Shown here: piece after piece, positions 17,399 to 26,501 of the stretch
Numbering within the stretch: the stretch's first letter is position 1
Layout of the letters: each line of letters begins with the position of its first letter
NCBI GenBank assembly: GCA_963697365.1
Contig: CAVONT010000016.1
Span: 124,001 to 188,000, forward strand
From: CAIXZV01 sp963697365
GTDB taxonomy: Bacteria; Chloroflexota; Limnocylindria; Limnocylindrales; CSP1-4
DNA length: 64,000 bases
Direction: 5' to 3'
Translations under genes and position numbers: made by a program
The notes under the pieces: model-generated
Told to the model about the DNA's origin: nothing
Databases searched by the model: none
Seen by the model: the letters and a program-made list of their open reading frames with translations, nothing else

Positions 17399-18688
17399 AT
17401 GCCGACCTTCCGCGCCCCCCGGGGCACCCGTGACCTGCTTCCCGACGACCGCACGGTCTTCGACCGCCTCCAGCGCACCGCCGCCTCGCTGACGGCCCGG
17501 TATGGCTATCGCGGCATCGAGACGCCGCTGTTCGAGCAGACGAGCGTGTTCGAGCGGGGCATCGGCGAGGTGACCGACGTCGTCGAGAAGGAGCTCTTCC
17601 GCCTGGCCCCGCGGAGCGAGGAGGCGGAGGCGTGGGCGCTGCGCCCCGAGCCGACGGCCGGAATCGTGCGGGCCTACGTGCAGCACGGGATGCAGACCTG
17701 GCCCCAGCCGGTGAAGCTGACGACCACCGGGCCGATGTTCCGCTACGACCGCCCCCAGGCCGGCCGCTACCGCCAGTTCTGGCAGTTCGACGTCGAGGCG
17801 ATCGGGGATCCCGGCCCCGCCATCGACGCCGAGATCATCGAGCTCGGCCATCGCTTCTACACCGAGGCCGGCGTCGATGGTGTCGAGGTGCTCGTCAACT
17901 CGATCGGCGACCCGGCCTGCCGGCCTGCCTACATGGCGACGCTCGTCGAGCTACTACCGGGGGCACCGCGACGCGCTCCCACCGACCGAGCTGGACCGCC
18001 TGGAGCGCAACGCGCTGCGGCTGCTGGACTCGAAGGACCCGGCGATGGCCGCGCTCAACGCCGCCGCGCCGCGCATCACCGATCACCTGTGCGAGGCGTG
18101 CGCGGCGCACTTCGCGAGCGTGAAGGCGCACCTCGACGCGCTCGGGTGCCGTACCGCGTGGAGCCCGGCCTCGTCCGGGGCCTGGACTACTACACGCGGA
18201 CCGCGTTCGAGTACTACGTGGCCGGCCGCGAGGGCCAGCAGCAGGCGCTCGGCGGCGGCGGGCGCTACGACGGCCTGGTCGCGCTGCTGGGCGGCAAGCC
18301 CACTCCGGGCATCGGGTTCGGGCTGGGGCTCGACCGGGTTGCCCTCGTGCTCGCAGAGCAGGCCGGTGGCGAGGCGCCGGTGGCGGAGGGTCCGCTCGCG
18401 GTGGTCGTGGGCGCGGACCCGGAGGACACCGTCAGCCGCCTGAAGGTCGCGACCGACCTGCGCGCCGCCGGGCTGCGCGCGCGTGCGGACCTGGCGCGCC
18501 GCAAGCTCGGCCGCCAGCTGGAGGCCGCCGGCAAGGACGGCGCCCACTTCGCGGTGATCGTGGGTGACGAGCTCGCCCAGGGGGATGTCCAGCTGCGCGA
18601 TCTGCTCGCCGGGACCCAGAAGGTGGTCCCCGTCGCCGACCTCGCCCGTGACCTCGCCCGCGCGGAGGCGAGCCACAGGCACGGCTGA
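17399..18688 (+). CDS. hisS: Histidyl-tRNA synthetase (two compensating frameshifts)
   Basis: Class II aminoacyl-tRNA synthetase of about 429 aa. N-terminal PRGTRDLLPDD, motif region FRYDRPQAGRYRQFWQFDVE, histidine-specific GLDYYTRTAFE and GGGRYDGL, and motif 3 GIGFGLGLDR are all present. The frame changes near 17950 (TLVE/SYYRGHRDALPP) and returns near 18150 (DALG/VPYRVEPGLVRG). The stretch between, PTELDRLERNALRLLDSKDP, is good HisRS sequence in the alternate frame. Two opposite one-base indels explain it. Confidence 0.9.
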   Translation: MPTFRAPRGTRDLLPDDRTVFDRLQRTAASLTARYGYRGIETPLFEQTSVFERGIGEVTDVVEKELFRLAPRSEEAEAWALRPEPTAGIVRAYVQHGMQTWPQPVKLTTTGPMFRYDRPQAGRYRQFWQFDVEAIGDPGPAIDAEIIELGHRFYTEAGVDGVEVLVNSIGDPACRPAYMATLVELLPGAPRRAPTDRAGPPGAQRAAAAGLEGPGDGRAQRRRAAHHRSPVRGVRGALREREGAPRRARVPYRVEPGLVRGLDYYTRTAFEYYVAGREGQQQALGGGGRYDGLVALLGGKPTPGIGFGLGLDRVALVLAEQAGGEAPVAEGPLAVVVGADPEDTVSRLKVATDLRAAGLRARADLARRKLGRQLEAAGKDGAHFAVIVGDELAQGDVQLRDLLAGTQKVVPVADLARDLARAEASHRHG

Positions 18689-18711
18689 GGCCTCTGCGTC
18701 GCCCCGAGGCC
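18689..18711 (+). terminator. Candidate terminator after hisS
   Basis: GGCCTC, 11-base loop, GAGGCC, starting on the first base after the TGA. No T-run follows, so termination is only suggested by position. Confidence 0.35.
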
Positions 18712-18948
18712 GACCGCACCGCCATCTGACGGCTATTCGTCGCCTCCGGGCGGTGCGCTCGGCACTTGGCACGCGGTCCGCGCGCCGGGTTGACTGGACC
18801 TGCGGACCGGCTCCATCCGTTCCGCATCGGTTCATCGCCGTCGCCCCGGCCCCATCCGGCCCGATCACCGAGTGTCAGGTTCGGGCTTGCGGGCGGTGCC
18901 CAGCCAGCACCGGCGCCGCGAGCCACGCCTCAAGGAGGCAGGGTCGGC
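18712..18948. promoter_or_regulatory. Upstream region of the hdr-mvh operon
   Basis: 237 bp without a gene. A TTGACT -35-like hexamer lies at 18790-18795, but no good -10 follows at 16-18 bp. A strong Shine-Dalgarno, AAGGAGG, sits at 18932-18938, ten bases before the hdrC ATG. This contrasts with the leaderless-looking starts elsewhere in the window. Confidence 0.4.
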
Positions 18949-19536
18949 ATGGCGATGGTGCAGCTACCGCTCGGACGCCGCGAACCGGTGGACCTCACGT
19001 TCCTCGCGGAGGTGATCGCCGCGACTGCGCGCGATTCCCGGGTGGAGATGTGCATCCAGTGCGGGACCTGTGGGGGCTCCTGCCCCTCGGCCTCGGAGAT
19101 GGACCACACGCCCCGCCAGCTGTTCGCGATGACCCGGGCCGGCATGCGCGACACGGTCCTGGGGAGCAACACGCCGTGGGCGTGCGTGTCCTGCTACTAC
19201 TGCGCCGTCCGATGTCCCCAGGAGGTGCACATCCCGGACGTCATGTACGCGATCAAGAGCATCGCCGGACGTGAGGGCCGCTCGCCCAACTCGGCGGCGC
19301 CGGCGTTCGCCCGGACGTTCGTGGCCAACATCCGCCGCTACGGTCGGAGCTTCGAGATCGGGCTGGTGGCCAAGCACTACATGCGTCACTTCCCGACGCG
19401 CATCCCGGGCATGGCCACCACGGGCATGGGCATGCTGGCGAGCGGCCGGATGGAGCTGCGTCCCCATCGCATCAGGGACGTCAAGGGGCTCCAGGCCATC
19501 CTCGACCGGGCCCAGGAGCTGGAGAAGCAGCCGTGA
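18949..19536 (+). CDS. hdrC: Heterodisulfide reductase subunit C-like iron-sulfur protein
   Basis: 195 aa with two full [4Fe-4S] motifs, CIQCGTCGGSCP from residue 35 and CVSCYYCAVRCP from residue 79, then a helical C-terminal half. This is the HdrC layout: HdrC passes electrons from HdrA to HdrB. No membrane helix, so a soluble complex is expected. First gene of an eight-gene operon. Its stop overlaps hdrB by GTGA. The product pairs with the next two genes to form HdrABC. Confidence 0.88.
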   Translation: MAMVQLPLGRREPVDLTFLAEVIAATARDSRVEMCIQCGTCGGSCPSASEMDHTPRQLFAMTRAGMRDTVLGSNTPWACVSCYYCAVRCPQEVHIPDVMYAIKSIAGREGRSPNSAAPAFARTFVANIRRYGRSFEIGLVAKHYMRHFPTRIPGMATTGMGMLASGRMELRPHRIRDVKGLQAILDRAQELEKQP

Positions 19537-20498
19537 CCGACCTGCTCTACTACCCGGGCTGCTCGATGGAGGGGACGGCCAAGGCGTACGCGGAGTCGCT
19601 TGCGGCGGTGGCCGGACGCCTCGGGATCACCCTCCACGAGATCGACGACTGGAACTGCTGCGGGGCCGGCGAGTACTTCTCCATCGGCTCCCTGCAGGGA
19701 CACGCGCTTGTCGCGCGCAACCTGGCCCTGGCCGAGGCGGCCTCGAACGGCACGTCAACGCTCGTGGCACCGTGCAGCCAGTGCTACGTCAACCTGTCCA
19801 AGACCAACCACTACGTCACGTCGGACCCGGATCTGGCCGACCGGGTCAACTCGGCCCTGTCCGTGGCCGGCCTCGCCTACACGCCGGGCTCGGTGGATGT
19901 CCGCCACCTCTTCGAGATCGTGATCAGCGACATCGGGGCGGACGCGATCCGGGCCCAGGTGACGCGCCCCCTCTCCGGCCTGCGGGTGGTGCCCTACCTC
20001 GGCTGCCTCGTGACCCGTCCCGACCACGAGAAGCGGTGGAAGGAGCGGGAGCATCCGGTCGCGTTCGACCGCCTCCTGGAGGCGCTCGGTGCCGAGGTCG
20101 TGGACTATCCGCTCCGGACGGACTGCTGCGGCGGTCACCTGTCGCAGATCTCGCCGGGCATGGGCCTGGAGATGATCCGGAGGCTGCTGGACGCTGCGGT
20201 CCGGCTCGACGCGGACGTGATGGCCACGATCTGCCCGATGTGCCAGATGAACATCGACCTCTACCAGGGGGAGGTCAACCGGCGCTTCCACACGGACTTC
20301 GCCATGCCCATCCTGTTCTTCACCCAGCTCGTGGGTCTCGCCTTCGGCCTGGAGTCGCGGGACCTCGGCATCGGTGACGAGGTGGTCAGCTCGTCGCGGG
20401 CCCTGGCCAAGATCGGGATCGAGGTTCCCGTGGTCGAGGCACCCGTCCCGGTGGCCGCCGGGCAGGGCTCGTCGTGCGGCCCGCCCCAAGAAGGGTGA
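19533..20498 (+). CDS. hdrB: Heterodisulfide reductase subunit B-like protein (two CCG domains)
   Basis: 321 aa with two cysteine-rich CCG domains. Domain 1 has YPGCS, NCCGAG and CSQC; domain 2 has YLGC, TDCCGGH and CPMC. In methanogen HdrB these cysteines bind two noncubane [4Fe-4S] clusters that cleave the CoM-S-S-CoB disulfide. All ligands are kept, so the protein should be catalytic, but the physiological disulfide in a Chloroflexota is unknown. The tail (about 65 residues after the last CCG) is low in conservation and ends near SSCGPP. Confidence 0.88.
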   Translation: MTDLLYYPGCSMEGTAKAYAESLAAVAGRLGITLHEIDDWNCCGAGEYFSIGSLQGHALVARNLALAEAASNGTSTLVAPCSQCYVNLSKTNHYVTSDPDLADRVNSALSVAGLAYTPGSVDVRHLFEIVISDIGADAIRAQVTRPLSGLRVVPYLGCLVTRPDHEKRWKEREHPVAFDRLLEALGAEVVDYPLRTDCCGGHLSQISPGMGLEMIRRLLDAAVRLDADVMATICPMCQMNIDLYQGEVNRRFHTDFAMPILFFTQLVGLAFGLESRDLGIGDEVVSSSRALAKIGIEVPVVEAPVPVAAGQGSSCGPPQEG

Positions 20499-20546
20499 CG
20501 GGCTCCCGATGCCGCGGATGCCGCGCAAGGGTGGGGGGGTGTCGCA

Positions 20547-22596
20547 ATGAGCGCGGGAGACCAGCGGATCGGCGTCTACATCTGCCACTGCGGCAGCAAC
20601 ATCGCCGCCACCGTCGATGTCGAGGCCGTGCGCGACTGGGCGGCGACGGACCTGGCAGGACGCGGTGTCGTGGTCGCCCGCGACGACCGGTTCATGTGCT
20701 CCAGCTCCGGCCAGGCGCTCATCGAGCAGGACATCGCAGAGCTCGGCCTCACCCGGGTCGTGGTCGGCGCCTGCTCGCCCCACATGCACGAGAAGACCTT
20801 CCGCGGCGCCTGCGAGCGGGCGGGCCTCAACCCGTACCTGTGCGAGCTGGTCTCGTTGCGGGAGCAGGTGTCGTGGGTGCACACGGACCGGGCGGCGGCC
20901 ACCGCGAAGGCCAAGGCCATGATCGCCGGGGGCGTGTACCGCGTCGAGGAGCATGCGCCCCTCGAGCCGATCCGGGTCCCGGTCCACCCCGCGACCCTGG
21001 TCGTGGGCGGCGGGATCGCCGGGATCACGACGGCCCTGGAGCTGGCCGATGCCGGCTATCCGGTGCACCTCGTCGAGCGGCAGCCGTCGATCGGCGGGCA
21101 CATGGCCTCGTTCGACAAGACCTTCCCGACCCTCGACTGCGCCGCCTGCATCCTGACGCCGCGGATGAACGAGGTTGGCACCCACCCGAACATCACCCTC
21201 CACACGTGGAGCGAGGTGACGGATGTCGCCGGCTACGTCGGCGCGTTCACAGTCCGCATCCGGCATCGTGCGCGCCACGTGCGGGCAGACCTGTGCACCG
21301 GCTGCGGCATCTGCCAGGAGAAGTGCATCAGCAACGTCGTGGACGAGGAGTTCGAAGCGGGGATCGGGTGGCGGAAGGGCATCTACATGCCGTTCCCCCA
21401 GGCCGTGCCCAAGATCCCGGTGCTGGACTCGGAGCACTGCGTCTACTTCGAGAAGGGGACCTGCGCGGCCTGCCAGAAGGTGTGCCCGACGGGCGCCATC
21501 GACTTCGACCAGCAGGACGACGAGGTCGAGGTCGAGGTCGGCAATATCGTGATCGCGACCGGCTACAAGCTGTTCGACGCGCGGCGCGTGGAGCCGTACG
21601 GCTACGGCGTCCTGCCCAACGTCTTCACCAGCCTGGAGTTCGAGCGACTGTCCAACGCCGCCGGACCCACCAACGGGCGGATCGTGCTGCGCGACGGGGT
21701 GACCGAGCCCCAGGCAGTGGGGATCATCCACTGCGTCGGCAGCCGGGATCGCAACTTCAACAGCTACTGCTCGGCGATCTGCTGCATGCAGAGCCTCAAG
21801 TTCGCGCACCTCGTGCGGGAGCACACGGGCGCGACCGTCTACGAGTTCTACATCGACATCCGGGCGCCGGGGAAGGCGTTCGACGAGTTCTACCAGCGGG
21901 TGCTGGAGGAGGGGACGATCTTCGTCCGCGGCCGGGTGGCCTCGGTCACCGACACCCTGCGCCTGCCCGACGAGACCGAGCACAAGGGCCGGCTGATCAT
22001 CCAGGTCGAGGACACCCTGGCCGGAGCCCAGCGACGTATCCCGGTGGACATGGTGGTCCTGTCCTCGGCCCTCGAGCCGCAGGCCGACGCCCGGGAGCTG
22101 GCCCACGCGCTTCGGAATCTCCTGCAGCTCCGACGGGTGGGTCATCGAACGCCATCCCAAGCTGGACCCCGTGGCGACGATGACGGAGGGCGTGTTCGCG
22201 GCCGGCTGCGCGCTGGGCCCGCGCGACATCCCGTCGTCGGTGGCCAACGCCTCTGCAGCCGCGGCTCGCATCCTGAGCCGCATCCAGCAGGGCGTGCTGT
22301 CGCTGGAGCCCGTCCGTGCCAGCGTGGACGAGGATCGCTGCTCGGGATGCCGGATCTGCAACGACCTCTGTCCGTACAACGCCATTCTCTTCCACGCCGA
22401 CCGCATGGTCAGCGAGGTCAACGCCGCGCTCTGCCAGGGCTGCGGCACCTGTGTCGCCGCGTGTCCGGCCGGCGCCATGCACGGAACGGGCTTCTCTGAC
22501 GCGCAAGTGCTCGCCCAGGTCGAGGGGCTGCTGTCCCTCGGGTCGACGGGGCTGCCCGTCGGGGTCGATGCCGGCAGGGAGGCGGTGCCAGCATGA
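20547..22596 (+). CDS. hdrA: Heterodisulfide reductase subunit A-like flavoprotein (one frameshift)
   Basis: About 683 aa when joined. The HdrA N-terminal module has VYICHCGSNIAATVD and CSPHMHEKTFR. The FAD site is VVGGGIAGITTALELAD, with IGGHMASFDKTFPTLDCAACILTPRM (HdrA-specific cysteines). Ferredoxin-like motifs follow at CTGCGICQEKC and CAACQKVCP, and the C-terminus carries two more [4Fe-4S] motifs, CSGCRICNDLCP and CQGCGTCVAACP. In methanogens this FAD performs flavin-based electron bifurcation. The frame changes near 22113, where ELAHAL must join GISCSSDGWVIERHPKLDP; one extra base explains it. ATGA overlap with mvhD. Confidence 0.9.
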
Positions 22597-23144
22597 GCGC
22601 GACGAGTGCGCCGGCGCGAACGGCGACCGGCACGACCTTCGAACCCGTGATCCTCGGCTTCACCTGCAACTGGTGCAGCTACCGGGCCGCCGACCTGGCC
22701 GGCACGGCGCGGATCAAGTACCCGCCCAACATCCGCCTGGTCCGGCTCATGTGCTCGGGCCGCCTGGACCCGACGTTCGTGCTCAAGGCGTTCGCCCTCG
22801 GCGCGGACGGTGTCCTGGTCAGCGGCTGCTGGCCGGGGGAGTGCCACTACCAGGTGCAGAACCTCAAGGCCCTGCGCCGGGTGCAGCTCCTGCGGCGAGT
22901 CGTGGAGGACCTGGGCATCGAGCCTGTCCGCCTCCAGCTGATCTGGGCCAGCGCCGCCGAGGGCCAGCGGCTCGCCGGCGAGATCGCGCGCATGACCGCC
23001 GAGGTGCGGGCCGTGGGGCCACTCGACTGGGGTCGCCGGGCTGCCCCTGGTGACGTTGCCGAAGCCGTCGTCCACGCCCTCGGCGCGGGCCAGGTGCAGG
23101 GCGTCGTGGATGCATCGCTGGTGCCCGTGGAGGTCTCCGGATGA
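22593..23144 (+). CDS. mvhD: F420-non-reducing hydrogenase iron-sulfur subunit D (MvhD)
   Basis: 183-aa MvhD/FlpD-type protein with the characteristic start PVILGFTCNWCSYRAADLAG, then RLVRLMCSGRLDP and VSGCWPGECHY. It holds a [2Fe-2S] cluster and bridges the hydrogenase to HdrA. Overlaps at both ends (ATGA) tie it between hdrA and the small subunit. A mvhD gene in this position is the best evidence that the hydrogenase and Hdr parts form one complex and not two separate enzymes. Confidence 0.88.
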   Translation: MSATSAPARTATGTTFEPVILGFTCNWCSYRAADLAGTARIKYPPNIRLVRLMCSGRLDPTFVLKAFALGADGVLVSGCWPGECHYQVQNLKALRRVQLLRRVVEDLGIEPVRLQLIWASAAEGQRLAGEIARMTAEVRAVGPLDWGRRAAPGDVAEAVVHALGAGQVQGVVDASLVPVEVSG

Positions 23145-24202
23145 GCGGCAAGCCGCGCCTGGCCATGTACTGGGCCGCCTCCTGCGGCGGTTGCGACATC
23201 GCCGTCCTCAACCTGCACGAGCGAATCGCCGATGTGGCCGCGGCGTTCGAGATCGTGTTCTGGCCCGCGGTCATGGACGCGAAGTACCGCGACGTCCGCG
23301 CGATGCCGGACGACTGGATCGACGTGACCCTGTTCTCCGGCGGCATCCGCAACGACGAGAACCTGGAGCTGGCCCACCTGCTCCGGCGCAAGTCCAGGGT
23401 CCTGGTCGCGTTCGGGTCATGCGCGAACGAGGGCTGCATCCCCGGGCTCGCGAACCTCTCGACGCCGGCTGCGATCTTCGCCACCTCCTATGCGGAGGGT
23501 CCCAGCACGCGCAACCCGGACGACGTGCGCCCGGTGCCCTCATGGCCCACCCCGGAGGGCGAGCTGCGCATCCCGGTCTTCCAGCCGCTGCTCCGAACGC
23601 TGCACCAGGTCGTGCCGGTGGACTACTCGGTCCCGGGCTGTCCACCGGAATCGGCCCGCATCGGCGAGATCGTGGATGCCCTCGTGGCGGTCTTCGAGGG
23701 ACGCGCGTCCCTGCCGCCGGCCGGCTCGATCCTGGGCGCCGGCACGTCCACGGTGTGTGACGAGTGCGACCGCCAGCGCGACGTGAAGCGGATCACGCGC
23801 TTCACCCGGATCACCGAGGTGGCGCACCTCGATCCCTCCGTGTGCCTGCTGGAGCAGGGGATCCCGTGCAACGGCCCGGCGACGCGTGACGGATGCGGCG
23901 CCCTGTGCCCTGCCGCCGGTGCCCAGTGCATCGGGTGCTACGGGTCCGCCGACGGCGTCATCGACTACGGGGCCCGGCTGATGTCGGCATGGGCGTCCGT
24001 GGTGGACGCGGACACGCCAGAGGCGATCGACGCCGTCCTGGACGGCATCCCGGACCCCGTGGGCCAGCTCTACCGGTTCAGCCTTGCCAGCTCGCTCCTC
24101 CGGGGCAGCCGGGTCGCCACGTCGCGGGCAGCGCGGGAGGCGCCGCCTCCAGGTCCAGAGGAGCCGGCGCTGGCCGCGGCCGCCTCGAGGAGCCAGGGAT
24201 GA
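23141..24202 (+). CDS. mvhG: [NiFe]-hydrogenase small subunit, MvhG type
   Basis: 353 aa. The proximal-cluster cysteines are visible in order: SCGGCD, GSCANEGC, VPGCPPE and a C-terminal CLLEQGIPCNGP..CGALCP..CIGCYG set for additional clusters. There is no twin-arginine signal, so the enzyme is cytoplasmic, as in group 3 hydrogenases. The last 40 residues are a low-complexity Ala/Pro/Ser extension not expected in the family. ATGA overlap with mvhA. Confidence 0.88.
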   Translation: MSGKPRLAMYWAASCGGCDIAVLNLHERIADVAAAFEIVFWPAVMDAKYRDVRAMPDDWIDVTLFSGGIRNDENLELAHLLRRKSRVLVAFGSCANEGCIPGLANLSTPAAIFATSYAEGPSTRNPDDVRPVPSWPTPEGELRIPVFQPLLRTLHQVVPVDYSVPGCPPESARIGEIVDALVAVFEGRASLPPAGSILGAGTSTVCDECDRQRDVKRITRFTRITEVAHLDPSVCLLEQGIPCNGPATRDGCGALCPAAGAQCIGCYGSADGVIDYGARLMSAWASVVDADTPEAIDAVLDGIPDPVGQLYRFSLASSLLRGSRVATSRAAREAPPPGPEEPALAAAASRSQG

Positions 24203-25690
24203 CACGCATCACCATCGACCCGATCACCCGCCTCGAGGGTCACGGCAAGATCGAGATCATGCTCGACGAGCAGGGCGAGGTCAGCCGGACGTGGTTCCAG
24301 GTGCCGGAGCTTCGCGGCTTCGAGCAGTTCTGCCTCGGCCGGCCCGGTCGAGGACATGCCAACCCTGGTCAACCGGATCTGCGGGGTGTGCCCGGAGGCG
24401 CACCACATGGCCGCCGCCAAGGCCGCCGATGCGGTCTACGGCGTCGTGCCACCGCGCCCGGCCCGCCTTCTGCGGGAGCTGCTGTACTCCGCGTTCTACG
24501 TGGCCGATCACACGACGCACTTCTATGCGCTGTCCGGTCCGGACTTCGTGGTGGGACCGGACGCGCCCGTGTCGGAGCGCTCTCTCCTGGGCGTGCTGGC
24601 GAAGGTGGGCAGCGACGCCGGCGGACGGGTCATCGAGGCGCGCCGCCGCTGCCACCGGGTGGTGGAGATCATCGGCGGCCGCGCGATCCACCCGTGCACC
24701 AGCGTGCCCGGCGGCCTGACCAAGGGCATCACCGAGCAGGAGCGGGCGGAGATCGAGGAGACCGCCCGTGTGATGGTGGACTTCGGCCGCTTCAGCCTCG
24801 ACCTGTTCGACCAGCTGATCCTGGGCAATCCCGAGTACGTGGAGATGATCACCGGGCCCACCTACCGCCACGAGACGTACTCCATGGGTCTCGTGGACGC
24901 GGCCGGGAAGGTCACGTTCTACGACGGCCGGGTCCGGGTGACGGCACCCGATGGGAGCCTCCACGGCGAGTACGACCCGGCCGAGTACCGGGACTGGGTC
25001 GCGGAGCGCGTCGAGCCCTGGACGTACCTCAAGTTCCCGTACCTGCGCAAGGTGGGATGGGCTGGGTTCACGGACGGGCCGCAGTCCGGGGTCTACTCCG
25101 CGACGCCCCTCTCCCGGCTCAACGTCGCCGACGGCATGGCCACGCCCCTTGCCCAGGAGGCCCGCGACCGGTACTTCGCGACGCTCGCGCCGGAGCCCGT
25201 TCCGGCGGGGGGCCGGCCGCAGGTGCATGGCCGGCTGGCGACCCATTGGGCACGCCTGATCGAGCTCATGTTCGCCGCCGAGCGCATGGTGGAGCTCGTG
25301 TCCGACCCGGACATCACGAGCCCGAACGTGCGGGCGCTGCCGACCAGGACGCCCACCGAGGGCGTGGGGACGGTGGAGGCGCCGCGCGGGACACTCACGC
25401 ACCATTACTGGACAGACGAGCGCGGGCTGCTGACCCGGGTGAACCTCATCGTGGGCACGACCAACAACCACGCGCCGATTGCGATGTCGGTGGACCGGGC
25501 CGCCCGGGCCCTCATCCACGGCGGCGAGGTCGTCTCCGAGGGGCTGCTCAACCGGATCGAGATGGCGTTCCGGGCGTACGACCCGTGTTTCGGGTGCGCG
25601 ACGCACTCGCTGCCCGGCCAGATGCCGCTCGAGGTCGTGATCCGGGACGCGACGGGAGGCGTGGTCGATGTCCGGCGCCAGCACTGCTGA
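24199..25690 (+). CDS. mvhA: [NiFe]-hydrogenase large subunit, MvhA type (one frameshift)
   Basis: About 496 aa after joining. It begins TRITIDPITRLEGHGKIEI, the usual large-subunit start. The two nickel-binding cysteine pairs are intact: L1 RICGVCPEAHH and L2 DPCFGCATH. The frame changes near 24345, where an extra G in CGGCCCGGTCGAG separates FCLGRP from VEDMPTLVNRICG. After the L2 His comes a 27-residue tail, the part normally removed by the maturation protease. Its last codons overlap the protease gene. Operon context places it in group 3c. Confidence 0.9.
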
Positions 25691-26156
25691 GCGGGTGCTC
25701 GTGCTCGGGATCGGGAACCCGATCCTGGGCGACGACGGGGTCGGCTGGCGGGTCGCGGCCGCAGTGGGGGAGCGGGCGGACACCAAAGCCCTGGAGGTGG
25801 ACTGCGTCGCGCTGGGCGGGCTGTCCCTGATGGAGCGCCTCGTGGGGTATGACCGGGCCATCCTGGTCGATGCGTTCCACGGGTCCGGCGATCCGCCCGG
25901 GACCCTGCGCGCCCGCACCCTGGACGAGGTGCCGGGACGGGAGGCGAGTCACCTGGATGCCGCCCATGACGTGCCGCTGCGGGTGGCACTGGCGGCGGGC
26001 AGGGCGCTTGGCGCGTCCCTGCCGGCTGCGATCACCGTCGTGTCCGTCGAGGCCGCGCGGGTGGACACATTCGGCGAGGGGCTGACACCCGCCGTCGCAG
26101 CCGCCGTGCCCGGTGCGGTCCGGCTGGTGGAGCGCCTGGCCGCAGGGGAGCGCTGA
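25668..26156 (+). CDS. Hydrogenase maturation protease (HyaD/HycI/FrcD family)
   Basis: 162-aa M52-type endopeptidase that trims the large-subunit tail once Ni is inserted. Family marks: VLVLGIGNPILGDDGVGWRV with the first acidic Ni-sensing residue, ILVDAFHGSG, and SHLDAAHDVPL with the conserved His. Start ATG 25668 is supported by GGGAGG 8 bases upstream; it lies 23 bp inside mvhA. The coupling fits its dedicated substrate. The end overlaps the hypA-like start (TGATG). Confidence 0.88.
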   Translation: MSGASTAERVLVLGIGNPILGDDGVGWRVAAAVGERADTKALEVDCVALGGLSLMERLVGYDRAILVDAFHGSGDPPGTLRARTLDEVPGREASHLDAAHDVPLRVALAAGRALGASLPAAITVVSVEAARVDTFGEGLTPAVAAAVPGAVRLVERLAAGER

Positions 26157-26413
26157 TGCACGAGGCAGGGGTGGCCGACCGGATCCTGGAGGCCGTGCTG
26201 GCCCGGGCCGGGGCGGCCGGGGCACGCCGCGTGACGCTGGTCGAGATCGAGGCCGGCGACGCCTGTGGCGTGTCGCGTGAGGCTCTGGCCTTCCACTGGG
26301 TGGAGCACGCCCGGGCCACGATCGCCGAAGGGGCGGTGCTGGAGGTCCGCGAGGTGCCGGAGCCGATGGCCTTCCGGCTGGTCGCGATCGATGTCGAGGA
26401 CGACGACACCTAG
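26156..26413 (+). CDS. HypA-like nickel chaperone lacking the zinc-finger domain
   Basis: 85 aa. It begins MHEAGVADRILEAVL, with the HypA N-terminal Met-His-Glu that binds nickel, and follows the fold through RRVTLVEIEAGDACGVSREALAFHW to EGAVLEVREVP. There normal HypA (about 113 aa) inserts a loop with two CxxC pairs holding zinc. Here that loop is missing, and the chain goes straight to the final strand (AFRLVAIDVEDDD). The only Cys is in GDACGV. The protein seems intact because both flanking strands remain. Other hyp genes are absent from this window. Confidence 0.75.
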   Translation: MHEAGVADRILEAVLARAGAAGARRVTLVEIEAGDACGVSREALAFHWVEHARATIAEGAVLEVREVPEPMAFRLVAIDVEDDDT

Positions 26414-26423
26414 TCGCGAAAGC

Positions 26424-26461
26424 GTCACCCGGCGGTCACCCGGCCGGACGTGCCGGGTGAC
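26424..26461. promoter_or_regulatory. Three half-sites forming a strong hairpin between hypA-like gene and aspS
   Basis: GTCACCCGGC occurs at 26424 and again at 26435. Its exact reverse complement, GCCGGGTGAC, is at 26452-26461, giving a perfect 10-bp stem with a 7-base loop that ends one base before the aspS -10 hexamer. It may terminate the hdr-mvh operon or act as an operator over the aspS -35 region. No T-tract. Confidence 0.6.
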
Positions 26462-26462
26462 A

Positions 26463-26468
26463 TACCAT
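26463..26468 (+). promoter_or_regulatory. -10-like hexamer TACCAT for aspS
   Basis: Predicted +1 near 26475, leaving a 27-base leader with GGGAG ahead of GTG 26502. The spacer and -35 region fall inside the adjoining hairpin. Confidence 0.45.
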
Positions 26469-26501
26469 GTGCAGTCCGTCGCCACCGCAGGGAGCCCAGT
26501 C

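Noticed and set aside
18790..18818. TTGACT at 18790 as a full promoter for the hdr operon
   Set aside because: No acceptable -10 lies 16-18 bases downstream; kept just as a note on the upstream region.
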